Shown: piece after piece, positions 7,682 to 16,040 of the stretch
How positions within the stretch are numbered: position 1 is the first letter of the stretch
Layout: every line of letters starts with the position of its first letter
Source of the DNA: JANOMH01 sp031422295
Lineage (GTDB): Bacteria > Pseudomonadota > Alphaproteobacteria > Rhodobacterales > Rhodobacteraceae
Assembly (NCBI GenBank): GCA_031422295.1
Contig: JANOQM010000073.1
Coordinates: 55,837-119,836 of the forward strand
Length of the DNA stretch: 64,000 nucleotides
Direction of reading: 5' to 3'
The notes under the pieces: model-generated
Told to the model about the DNA's origin: nothing
The model's input: only the letters and a program-made list of their open reading frames with translations
Databases searched by the model: none
Program-made: the position numbers and the translations under genes

Positions 7682-8815
7682 ATGGGCCTACTACGGGGCC
7701 GCCCGGTTACGGTCGTTGGTGGCGGAATCGGTGGGCTGACAGTCGCATTATGTCTGGCCCAAAGGGGCGCGCGGGTTACAGTTTTAGAACGTGCCGCTGC
7801 TTTTACCGACATTGGCGCAGGCGTGCAGATTACCCCGAATGGGGCCGTTGTACTGGCCGCATTGGGCCTTAGTCCGGCGCTGGACCGGTCCAGCATACGG
7901 GCACAGGCGGTCTGTCCGACCGACGCCCTGACCGGCAGGCAGTTGGCTAGGTTTGACCTGACCAAGCTGCGTGGTGAACCTTACCGTTTCATCCACCGTG
8001 CTGATTTGATTGATGTTCTGGCTGTGGCCTGCGCCGCAGCTGGGATCGATCTGCGCCTTGGCGTGATGTATGAACCGCTTCTGCTGACGGATCATCTGAC
8101 CATTGGGGCTGACGGGCTACATTCGGTGATACGCTCCATGGTGAACGGCCCTGCAACCCAAATCTTTACCGGTCAGGTCGCTTGGCGGACGGTAATCAGG
8201 GCTGACGCGCCCGCTGTCGCCCGTATTTGGATGGCCCCGGGCCGCCATGTCGTCACATATCCGCTTGCGGGCGGCATGCTCAATATCGTTGCAGTGCGCG
8301 AGCAGGCTGACTGGGCTGCCGAAGGTTGGAGCCACCCCGCTGATCCTGATACGCTGCGCGCGACCTTTGCCGATTGCGGAGCTGATTTGCAGAACATTCT
8401 GAACGGCGTCACGGAAACCCGGCTGTGGGGCCTGTTTCGCCATGCGGTCGCCCCGATCTGGCACCGGGGCAACGCCGCGCTGCTGGGCGATGCCGCGCAC
8501 CCGACATTGCCGTTTCTGGCGCAGGGTGCAAATCTGGCCATCGAGGACGCTTGGGTGCTTGCCGCTTGCGCGGACGGGCCGGGGCTGGCGGCCTATCAGG
8601 CTGCGCGCCGCCCGCGTGTCATCCGGGCCATCGCCGCGGCCAACGCCAATGCCCGCAATTATCATTTGGGCGGTCTGCAGCGGTCGGTGGCGCATACCGG
8701 ATTGCGGTTGATTGGAGCGGTTGCGCCGGGCATGTTTCTACGCCGACTAGACTGGCTTTATGCCCATGATGTCACGCAAAGCTATGCATTCAACGCGATC
8801 CACACAGGCACATGA
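7682..8815 (+). CDS. FAD-dependent monooxygenase (salicylate hydroxylase-like)
   Basis: A 377-residue class A flavin monooxygenase. The N-terminal dinucleotide fold reads VVGGGIGGLTVALCLAQRGA with the acidic end VLERA. A GADGLHSVIR motif (the DG motif) is present, and the second FAD motif GDAAHPTLPFLAQGANLAIE is intact. ATG 7682 follows the dksA stop by one base, giving the family-typical start just before the dinucleotide motif; an upstream in-frame start at 7628 would overlap dksA. Relatives hydroxylate salicylate-like aromatics; the true substrate is unknown. Its 3' end overlaps xth by 34 bases, tail-to-tail. Confidence 0.88.
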   Translation: MGLLRGRPVTVVGGGIGGLTVALCLAQRGARVTVLERAAAFTDIGAGVQITPNGAVVLAALGLSPALDRSSIRAQAVCPTDALTGRQLARFDLTKLRGEPYRFIHRADLIDVLAVACAAAGIDLRLGVMYEPLLLTDHLTIGADGLHSVIRSMVNGPATQIFTGQVAWRTVIRADAPAVARIWMAPGRHVVTYPLAGGMLNIVAVREQADWAAEGWSHPADPDTLRATFADCGADLQNILNGVTETRLWGLFRHAVAPIWHRGNAALLGDAAHPTLPFLAQGANLAIEDAWVLAACADGPGLAAYQAARRPRVIRAIAAANANARNYHLGGLQRSVAHTGLRLIGAVAPGMFLRRLDWLYAHDVTQSYAFNAIHTGT

Positions 8816-9561
8816 TCAGACGGTTTTTCGCGGCCCCGAATTGCGGATTCGATCCATGATCCGGTCAGCAAATCCGCCGCCTGTGGGGTCAGCAGATGGT
8901 GGTCAATTCTGATCCCATCATTTCGGTCCCAGGCCAGTTGCTGATAATCCCAGAATGAATAATGGCCCGGTTCCGGCGTGAGGGTGCGGAATGCCTCGGT
9001 GAACCCCAGATTGCAAATCCGCTGAAACGCCGCGCGCGAGGCGGGCAGGAACAATGCATCCTGACCCCAGACCTCGGGCCGTTTGGCATCCATCGCCTGC
9101 GGGATCACATTGTAATCGCCCGCCATGACCGCTGGCATTTCATCCGCCAGCAGCGCTTCGGCCCGCCGGTACAGCCGGTCCATCCATGTCAGTTTGTAGT
9201 CATATTTAGGCCCCGGCGCAGGGTTGCCATTGGGCAGATACAAACAGCAGACCCGCACAGGGCAAGTGCCGATCACTGTCGCTTCGATCCAGCGGGCCTG
9301 TTCGTCGGTATCATCACCGGGCAGGCCGCGTGTGACATCTTCCAGCGGCAGTTTCGACAGGATCGCCACCCCGTTGAACCCCTTTTGACCATGCGTTTCA
9401 ACGCGGTAGCCCCGGTCTTCGATCAATTCGCGCGGGAAACCTTCGTCTTGCGACTTGATTTCCTGCAGCAAGGCCACGTCAGGACTGCTGTCATCCAGCC
9501 ATGCCAAAAGCGTGTCAATCCGGGCTTTGACGCCGTTGATATTGAACGTCGCAATTTTCAT
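8782..9561 (-). CDS. xth: Exodeoxyribonuclease III
   Basis: Predicted AP endonuclease / 3'-5' exonuclease of base-excision repair, 259 residues, the normal family length. The endonuclease-exonuclease-phosphatase fold is clear: MKIATFNINGVKAR at the start, LLQEIKSQ with the metal-binding Glu, GDYNVIP with catalytic Asp-Asn, and the closing RIDHHLLT and SDHVPVWI motifs with the catalytic Asp-His. It is a single gene; the downstream flavin monooxygenase converges and overlaps by 34 bases. Confidence 0.94.
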   Translation of the reverse strand: MKIATFNINGVKARIDTLLAWLDDSSPDVALLQEIKSQDEGFPRELIEDRGYRVETHGQKGFNGVAILSKLPLEDVTRGLPGDDTDEQARWIEATVIGTCPVRVCCLYLPNGNPAPGPKYDYKLTWMDRLYRRAEALLADEMPAVMAGDYNVIPQAMDAKRPEVWGQDALFLPASRAAFQRICNLGFTEAFRTLTPEPGHYSFWDYQQLAWDRNDGIRIDHHLLTPQAADLLTGSWIESAIRGREKPSDHVPVWIALNA

Positions 9562-9611
9562 GGCCTGCCCCCTGATGTCAGGGGGTCGTTATAACGCGGC
9601 GGCATGCGAAG

Positions 9612-11402
9612 TCAGCCCCGTAATGTGTCGGCCCAGTCGCTATATTCCTTGGTCTCGGGGGCCAGTGTCGCCGCCTGCATTGCGGCCTCTAACGCGCCGG
9701 CCTGATCGCCACGGGTTTTCAGAATACCACTTAAGGCCCGAAACGCCTTTGGCGCAAAGCGGGTCTGAATCGACACGGCATCGCGCAGTGCCTTTTCGGC
9801 CTCGTCAATCTGGCCGGTCTTTGTCAGAAACTCGCCCAAAATCGTCTGTGGCTGCGGTTTGCGCGGGGCCGGGGCCATGGCGATCGCCTGTTTGGCGTGT
9901 TTGATCCCCAGTTCGGGCAGTGCCAGCTTTTCGGCAATCCGGGTCATCTGGATATGCAGATTGATGTCGCGCGGATGGACGGCAAGGGCCTGTTCGGCGA
10001 CGACCAGCGCATCTTCGGCCCGCCCCTGCGACATCAGCACCATCGCCAGCGATAATGAAAACCCGGTGTCATCAGGAAAAGTTACCAGTGCGGCCCGGCA
10101 CAAAGCCTCGGCATCGGTCAGGCGGCGTTCGCGTTGCGCAAGGCCGGTGGCCAGTTGGAAATAGACCCGCGAGGTCGCCCCAAGTGCGGTCAGTTTATCA
10201 AGCCAGGGCCGGGCGGTTTCACGCCCGCCCGTCAGGGTCAGGATATTGGCATATTGCACCAGCCCGTTTTCGATATCGCTATCGCGCAGAACCAGTTCCA
10301 TTTCAGCCAAGGCCGCTTTGGCCTGCGGCTGTGTGGCATCAAAGGCAAAGTTTGACGGATAGTCATTGGGTGCCTTGGTCAGGATGATGCCATCCCGGTG
10401 CCGCTCAACGGCATAGATTTCCGCAGCCATCGGATCAATTGGGGCCTTGGGGAACTGCACGATGATTTCGCGGTGGTCGACCTGCACAAAGCGGTCGTGA
10501 ATTTCAGCCAACATCGCGGCATCCGGTGCGCCAATCAGGCACAGGAAACCCGGGCTGCGAAGCCGCGCAAATCCGGCGCGCAAGGTATCTGCACTAATGT
10601 CAGCCCGCAAAACCACAATGTCCTGATCGGGTTCTCCGGCTAACGTGTTGGCAGCACAGCGGGTCGTTTGCGCCTCGTCGCGCCCCAATCCCTTTGGCAG
10701 GTCCAGATCAACCGTCAGGATGGATCTGATCTGATTGGCATGCATGTCGAACGCGTTGGACGCGGCCAACCCGCCGCTGGGTTTGCCGGTTTCAGCCTTG
10801 TGCAGCGCGACCATATTGTGAAAACGCTCCATTGCGGACACGTTGGCCACCAGCGGATCGGTGTCGCCGCTGCCAAGGCGGGTCATGATACCTGCAAAAT
10901 AGCCGACCGAATTTGGCGCATCCAGCGTGAGCGACCCGCCAAAGCGCGGGATGAACGAGGTTTGCACATCTTCGGCCACATAAATCCCGCCCGGAACAAG
11001 GGTTGGGAACAATAGGCCATAGGATTTCACCACATGCTCATTGCGGTGGCTGCCGTCGTCGATAATCAGGTCGAACGGGCCCCGGGTCGCCACAACATGC
11101 GCCAGAAATTCCGGGTCGATCTGGCTGCCTTGCAGAACTTGCACCCGTTCGCCCAGATCAAGCCGCTTTTTCTGGATATCGATGCCGGTAATCTGTGCCA
11201 GTGGGAAATAATCCCGCCAAGTGGCCAACGATTGCCCGCCACGGTCCTCGTCGGCATAGCCACCGACGCCAAGCTCCAGCACTTTGATCGGGCGGTCGCG
11301 GAACCGCGCAAACAGCTTGTGATAATTCGGCGTATAGTCGTGATAGCCGAATTTATCGGTGCCGTGTTGAATCGCCAAAACGGAAAGTGGATCAATCATC
11401 AT
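9612..11402 (-). CDS. Macrocin/MycE-type methyltransferase fused to TPR repeats
   Basis: A protein of about 596 residues with two parts. The N-terminal ~200 residues match a class I SAM-dependent O-methyltransferase of the MycE/demethylmacrocin type: HGTDKFGYHDYTP near the start, LELGVGG as the SAM loop, GIDIQ for the ribose-binding acid, and DLIIDDGSHRNEHV as the metal and catalytic region. A middle region is unassigned. The last ~200 residues are helical, with repeats such as AEALCRAALVTFPDDTGFSL and ALVVAEQALAVHPRDINLHI that look like TPRs. The frame is open back to TTG 11435, but ATG 11402 has GGGGC upstream and starts right at the conserved region. Its sugar or glycan substrate is unknown. 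Confidence 0.75.
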   Translation of the reverse strand: MMIDPLSVLAIQHGTDKFGYHDYTPNYHKLFARFRDRPIKVLELGVGGYADEDRGGQSLATWRDYFPLAQITGIDIQKKRLDLGERVQVLQGSQIDPEFLAHVVATRGPFDLIIDDGSHRNEHVVKSYGLLFPTLVPGGIYVAEDVQTSFIPRFGGSLTLDAPNSVGYFAGIMTRLGSGDTDPLVANVSAMERFHNMVALHKAETGKPSGGLAASNAFDMHANQIRSILTVDLDLPKGLGRDEAQTTRCAANTLAGEPDQDIVVLRADISADTLRAGFARLRSPGFLCLIGAPDAAMLAEIHDRFVQVDHREIIVQFPKAPIDPMAAEIYAVERHRDGIILTKAPNDYPSNFAFDATQPQAKAALAEMELVLRDSDIENGLVQYANILTLTGGRETARPWLDKLTALGATSRVYFQLATGLAQRERRLTDAEALCRAALVTFPDDTGFSLSLAMVLMSQGRAEDALVVAEQALAVHPRDINLHIQMTRIAEKLALPELGIKHAKQAIAMAPAPRKPQPQTILGEFLTKTGQIDEAEKALRDAVSIQTRFAPKAFRALSGILKTRGDQAGALEAAMQAATLAPETKEYSDWADTLRG

Positions 11403-11497
11403 GCTGCCCCGCATTTGTTTTTGTTTTAGAAACAATAGGGACGCAAATGGTTAACAGGCAAGCATTTTGCCATGAAACAGGCCGGTTTTGCCTTGGA

Positions 11498-11824
11498 TCA
11501 CATTGAAAATGATGTGCCACAGCCACAAGAGCTAGTGGCATTGGGGTTATTGATCACAAACCGGGCGCCAATCAACTCTTCTGAAAAGTCTATCACAGCC
11601 GAGGCGAGAAATGGCAGCGAGACTGAATCGATCACCACGGTTTCGCCTGACCCGATCAAAATCAGGTCATCAGCTTTGGCTTCATCCAGCGCGATCTCGT
11701 ATTGAAACCCGGAACATCCGCCGCCTTCTACGGCGACGCGCAGCACCTTTCCTTGTGACGCCGCCCCAATCTCGGACAGGCGTTCAAAGGCGCGGGGGGT
11801 AACTTTCGGCGGCAGGGTCAACAT
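11498..11824 (-). CDS. erpA: Iron-sulfur cluster insertion protein ErpA/IscA family
   Basis: A-type iron-sulfur carrier of 108 residues. The three cluster-binding cysteines are visible in GGGCSGFQY and SSCGCGTSF. ATG 11824 is preferred because the product then begins MLTLPPKVTPRAFERL as in relatives and AGG lies about 9 bases upstream; the frame stays open to 11896. It is divergent from dgt with about 80 bases between starts. ErpA and IscA cannot be separated firmly by eye, so the symbol is the usual label for the stand-alone gene. Confidence 0.87.
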   Translation of the reverse strand: MLTLPPKVTPRAFERLSEIGAASQGKVLRVAVEGGGCSGFQYEIALDEAKADDLILIGSGETVVIDSVSLPFLASAVIDFSEELIGARFVINNPNATSSCGCGTSFSM

Positions 11825-11902
11825 GATCGGACCTATCTGTTTGGCTGTACCTGACATATAGGGGGTTTCAGGCAACACGACAACCAGCGGAGGCAATGCC
11901 CC

Positions 11903-13084
11903 ATGTCACCCGGTATGGAACGCTACGCATCCGATCCGCAAACAGCGCGGGGACGGCTGTATCCGGAAGAAGAAAGCACCTTCCGGTCGCCATTTCAGCG
12001 CGACCGGGACCGGATCATTCATGCGTCGGCATTTCGGCGGCTGAAACACAAGACGCAAGTGTTTATCGAACACGAGGGCGATTATTTCCGCACCCGGCTG
12101 ACCCATTCCATCGAAGTGGCACAGGTGGCCCGCACGGTGTCGGCGGCCTTGGGCCTGAACGTGGAACTGACCGAGGCTGTGGCGCTGGCCCATGACCTTG
12201 GCCACCCGCCGTTTGGGCATACCGGCGAGGATGCGCTGAACGTGCAGATGGCCCCCTATGGCGGGTTTGATCATAATGCGCAGGCGATCCGGATCGTGAC
12301 CTCGCTGGAACGGCATTATGCCGAATGGGACGGGCTGAACCTGACATGGGAAACGCTGGAGGGGATCGCCAAGCATAACGGCCCGGTGGCCGATCCGGTC
12401 CCCTATGCGCTGGCCGAGTACAACGCGCGGCACGATCTGGAACTGCACACCCATGCGAGCGCCGAGGCGCAGGCGGCGGCTTTGGCCGATGACATCGCCT
12501 ATAATCACCACGACCTGCATGACGGGTTAAGGGCAGAGCTGTTTTCGACCGACGATCTGGCCGAACTCCCGGTGCTGCAAGACTGTTTCGCCGCAGTGGA
12601 TGCGAAATACCCCGGCCTGAACTACTACCGCCGCCGCCACGAGGCGCTGCGCCGGTTCTTTGGAATTCTGGTCGAGGATGTGATCACCGTCAGCCGCCGC
12701 AATATCGCGGAACTGGACCCGCAATCGGTCCACGATATCCGCCACGCAGGCCGGATGGTCGTGCAATTCACCCCTGCTTTGTGGGCCGACCTCAAGGTGA
12801 TCCGTGCCTTCCTGTTCACCCGGATGTACCGCGCCCCCGCCGTTGTGGCGATGCGGGCCGAAGTGACGCAAGTCGTCCACGACCTGTTCCCGCTGTTCAT
12901 GGCCCGCCCCGATGAATTGCCAAAGCAATGGCGCAAGGATGTGGCTGAGGCGGAAGGCGAGACGGCCTTGGCCCGGATCGTGGCCGACTACATCGCGGGG
13001 ATGACCGACAGGTTTGCCATCGAGACGCATGGCCGGCTGATGGGCAGTGATATGGTGGAACGGACGCGGGCGTTAAGGGGTTAA
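11903..13084 (+). CDS. dgt: Deoxyguanosinetriphosphate triphosphohydrolase-like protein
   Basis: A 393-residue HD-domain dNTPase that cleaves dGTP and related dNTPs to nucleoside and triphosphate. The HD motifs are clear: RDRIIHASAFRRLKHKTQVF, RLTHSIEVAQVAR with the first His, and AHDLGHPPFGHTGE with the His-Asp pair. GGAGG at 11889-11893 supports ATG 11903. The gene ends in TAA sharing four bases with the stop of the oxidase-like gene on the other strand (13081-13084). In many relatives dgt is followed directly by argS; here the oxidase-like gene lies between them. Confidence 0.93.
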   Translation: MSPGMERYASDPQTARGRLYPEEESTFRSPFQRDRDRIIHASAFRRLKHKTQVFIEHEGDYFRTRLTHSIEVAQVARTVSAALGLNVELTEAVALAHDLGHPPFGHTGEDALNVQMAPYGGFDHNAQAIRIVTSLERHYAEWDGLNLTWETLEGIAKHNGPVADPVPYALAEYNARHDLELHTHASAEAQAAALADDIAYNHHDLHDGLRAELFSTDDLAELPVLQDCFAAVDAKYPGLNYYRRRHEALRRFFGILVEDVITVSRRNIAELDPQSVHDIRHAGRMVVQFTPALWADLKVIRAFLFTRMYRAPAVVAMRAEVTQVVHDLFPLFMARPDELPKQWRKDVAEAEGETALARIVADYIAGMTDRFAIETHGRLMGSDMVERTRALRG

Positions 13085-14139
13085 CGGGTGCGGCGGACCC
13101 AGATCAGCGCAAGCATCGTGATCAAAGCCAGGAACATCACCAAAGCGCCGATCGATGAAATCAGGTTCCACAGGGCAAAGGCATCGGGATAGTCGATGTA
13201 CCGTCTTGGCATTCCCTGACGGCCCAGCAGGAATTGCGGGGCAAAGGTTGCGATTTGGCCTATCACCAAAGGTGCCGCCAGACCGGGGATCATCCAGCCG
13301 GGCAATCGGGGTTGGGCCCATGTGACAAGGGCGGCCAGCAGGGTGAACAGCCCGAACAGGCCCATCAGAAAATGAAAATGCGCCACGACGTAATAGGTGT
13401 CTTGATAGACCGTGTCGATCTGCCCCACATTCATTGATCGAACATAAAGCAGGCTGACCACCAACGCCGCCGCACCGGCGCACAACAGGATGGCTGACGC
13501 CGTTTGCTGGCGTAGATTGAACAGGGCCAAACCGCAAACGCCTGCCGCCGGGACCAAAAAGGCCGAAATATCTGGAAGGACCGGCACCTGACCTGCCGGG
13601 CGCAGGAACCACACCAGAACGCCCCAGCCAACCACAGTGATGGCCAGTGCCGCAAGCTGCCGTTTCTGACCTGACCCCAAAAGTGCTGCGGCACCGCCGA
13701 AACAAACAGTCAGGCCCAGTGACGATTGCAGGCTTTCGAGCGGCGGCCACCACGACACGTTCTGCTCAACTCCCCCACCTAAAGTTGGCGGATACAGCCC
13801 TACCATCGCAGTGACGTCCGGAAAGTAGATCAGCCCGATCTGCACCGCTGTCAAAAACAGGGCGGCACCGATACCGGCCCAACCTGATATCAGCCCGATC
13901 CGAAAGCCTTTCGCCGCCGCCACAAACCCAGCAAATGCGCCGAACAAGGCCAATAGGACCGCATTTATGACGCCATGCAGCACCAAGATGGCGTTGAACA
14001 GCTGGCCGGTTGCATCACCCGCCAAGGCCGTGGAAAGGCCCGATATCCCGGGTTGCGCCAATTCGAAGCGCAGGTAGGCGGAACTGACCAAAGCGGCCAA
14101 GCCGAACAGGACGACTGCCCAGAAAATCAATCGTACCAC
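13081..14139 (-). CDS. Cytochrome c oxidase subunit I-like membrane protein without copper ligands
   Basis: A 352-residue protein with about ten predicted membrane helices. Two stretches match haem-copper oxidase subunit I: QDTYYVVAHFHFLMGL (246-261), the helix X motif carrying both haem-ligand histidines (His254, His256), and GMPRRYIDYPDAFALWN (309-325). The N-terminal RFELAQPG followed by VLHGV aligns with the first helices and places His55 as the other low-spin haem ligand. These are the only three histidines in the protein. The HPEVY and HH motifs that bind CuB are absent and the protein is far shorter than the usual ~530 residues. It could bind haem but should not reduce oxygen like an oxidase. 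No other oxidase subunit is nearby. Confidence 0.82.
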   Translation of the reverse strand: MVRLIFWAVVLFGLAALVSSAYLRFELAQPGISGLSTALAGDATGQLFNAILVLHGVINAVLLALFGAFAGFVAAAKGFRIGLISGWAGIGAALFLTAVQIGLIYFPDVTAMVGLYPPTLGGGVEQNVSWWPPLESLQSSLGLTVCFGGAAALLGSGQKRQLAALAITVVGWGVLVWFLRPAGQVPVLPDISAFLVPAAGVCGLALFNLRQQTASAILLCAGAAALVVSLLYVRSMNVGQIDTVYQDTYYVVAHFHFLMGLFGLFTLLAALVTWAQPRLPGWMIPGLAAPLVIGQIATFAPQFLLGRQGMPRRYIDYPDAFALWNLISSIGALVMFLALITMLALIWVRRTR

Positions 14140-14234
14140 GCACAGACCCCATTGTTATTGTCACGCACGTTGACGCCAATCTTTGCCGTGGTAAACCCCC
14201 GAGACCGCCTGTTTTTGGCCCAAAAGGACGTGAC

Positions 14235-15977
14235 ATGAACCTGTTTTCCGACATCCGCGCGCTGGTGATTGACTGTCTGGCGGCCTTGGCCGCCGATGGG
14301 CTGATCCCGGCCGGGCTTGCCACCGATGCGGTTTCGGTCGAGCCGCCACGCGATGCGGGACATGGCGATATGTCCACCAATGCGGCCATGGTGCTGGCCA
14401 AACCGGCGGGGATGCAGCCACGGGCGATTGCCGATTTGCTGGTGGCACGGCTGGCCGCTGACCCCCGGATCACGCTGGCTGAGGTGGCCGGGCCGGGGTT
14501 CATCAATCTGCGCCTAGCCCCTGCGGTCTGGCAAGGCGTGGTGCATGCCGCCTTAACTAACCCTGATTTCGGCAAGTCCATGCTGGGGCAGGGCAAACGC
14601 GTCAATGTCGAGTTCGTTAGCAACAATCCGACCGGCCCCTTGCATGTCGGCCACACCCGGGGCGCGGTGTTTGGCGATGCTTTGGCCTCACTTCTGGCTT
14701 ATGCGGGCTGGGAGGTTACGCGGGAATATTACATCAATGACGGCGGGGCGCAGGTCGATGTGCTGGCCCGGTCCGCCTATGAACGGTACCGCGAGGCCTG
14801 TGGTATTGCGCTGGACATCCCCGAAGGCCTGTATCCGGGCGATTATCTGGTGCCGGTGGGCGAGGCGCTGAAAGAAAAGTACGGTGATACGCTTTTGGAC
14901 AAGGGCGAGCAATATTGGCTGGCCGATGTCCGCGAGATTGCCACCGGCATGATGATGGACATGATCCGTGCGGATCTGGCGCAGATCAATGTCACGATGG
15001 ATGTGTTTTCGTCCGAAAAGGCGCTGTATGGCACCGGGCAGATCGAGGCTGCGATCGGGCGCTTGCGCGATCTGGGTTTGATCTATGAGGGCACACTTGA
15101 GCCGCCAAAGGGCATGACCCCCGAGGATTGGGAGCCGCGCGAACAGACCTTGTTTCAATCCACCAAATTCGGCGATGATCTGGACCGTCCGGTGATGAAA
15201 TCGGATGGATCCTGGACCTATTTCGCGCCTGACATCGCCTATCATTTTAACAAGGTAAACCGGGGTTTTGACGCCCTTATTGATGTATTCGGGGCCGATC
15301 ACGGCGGCTATGTCAAGCGGATGAAAGCGGCGGTCGCGGCACTTACTGAAAACAAGGTGCCGCTGGATATCAAGCTGATCCAGCTTGTGAAACTTTGGAA
15401 GGGCGGCGAGCCGTTCAAAATGTCGAAACGCGCGGGCAATTTCGTCACCCTGCGCGACGTGGTCGACTTGGTGGGCGCTGATGTGACCCGGTTCACCATG
15501 CTGACCCGGAAAAACGATGCGCCACTGGATTTCGACTTTGCCAAGGTGCTGGAGCAGTCCAAGGACAATCCGGTGTTTTACGTGCAATACGCCCATGCCC
15601 GCGTGCAATCCGTGCGGCGCAAAGCCCGCGATGCCGGGCTGGATGTGTCGACCGACGCTTTGGCCAAGGCCGACCTGACCAAGCTGGGCCACGAGGCGGA
15701 ATTGAAAGTCGCCCGGCAGATTGCCGAATGGCCGCGTCTGGTGGAAATCGCCGCACGCGGCAACGAGCCGCACAAGATTGCCTTCTATCTGTATGAAATG
15801 GCGTCGGATTTCCATTCGCTATGGAACCGGGGCAATGACGAGACGTCCTTGCGTTTCCTGCAAGAGGGCGACGCAGCCACGTCACAGGCGAAAATCGCCC
15901 TGATTTCTGCCGTGGCCGTTGTTATTTCGGCTGGCCTTGGTATTCTTGGCGTCAAGCCGGTGGATGAGATGCGCTAA
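14235..15977 (+). CDS. argS: Arginyl-tRNA synthetase
   Basis: Class I aminoacyl-tRNA synthetase charging tRNA-Arg, 580 residues. The N-terminal tRNA-recognition (Add-1) domain covers about residues 1-115. The HIGH-type signature is HVGH (137-140) in NPTGPLHVGHTRGAVFGD, and a KMSK loop is present at 395-398. The C-terminal DALR anticodon-binding domain includes FYVQYAHARVQSV and EPHKIAFYLYEMASDFHSLW. It leads a plus-strand cluster of SPOR, nagZ, scpA and scpB, a common Rhodobacterales order. It is divergent from the oxidase-like gene with 95 bases between starts. Confidence 0.97.
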   Translation: MNLFSDIRALVIDCLAALAADGLIPAGLATDAVSVEPPRDAGHGDMSTNAAMVLAKPAGMQPRAIADLLVARLAADPRITLAEVAGPGFINLRLAPAVWQGVVHAALTNPDFGKSMLGQGKRVNVEFVSNNPTGPLHVGHTRGAVFGDALASLLAYAGWEVTREYYINDGGAQVDVLARSAYERYREACGIALDIPEGLYPGDYLVPVGEALKEKYGDTLLDKGEQYWLADVREIATGMMMDMIRADLAQINVTMDVFSSEKALYGTGQIEAAIGRLRDLGLIYEGTLEPPKGMTPEDWEPREQTLFQSTKFGDDLDRPVMKSDGSWTYFAPDIAYHFNKVNRGFDALIDVFGADHGGYVKRMKAAVAALTENKVPLDIKLIQLVKLWKGGEPFKMSKRAGNFVTLRDVVDLVGADVTRFTMLTRKNDAPLDFDFAKVLEQSKDNPVFYVQYAHARVQSVRRKARDAGLDVSTDALAKADLTKLGHEAELKVARQIAEWPRLVEIAARGNEPHKIAFYLYEMASDFHSLWNRGNDETSLRFLQEGDAATSQAKIALISAVAVVISAGLGILGVKPVDEMR

Positions 15978-16040
15978 AGCGCACACCCAATCTGGGACCC
16001 GTCCGGCCCGAGGAATTAGACCAAAAGCAGTGAGGCGGAT

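Noticed and set aside
14140..14234. A sigma-70 promoter upstream of argS (TTGACG with a weak -10)
   Set aside because: The -35-like hexamer is present but no convincing -10 lies at the right spacing.
14688..15815. A 375-codon open frame on the minus strand
   Set aside because: It is antisense to argS and His/Arg-rich in the way shadow frames are.
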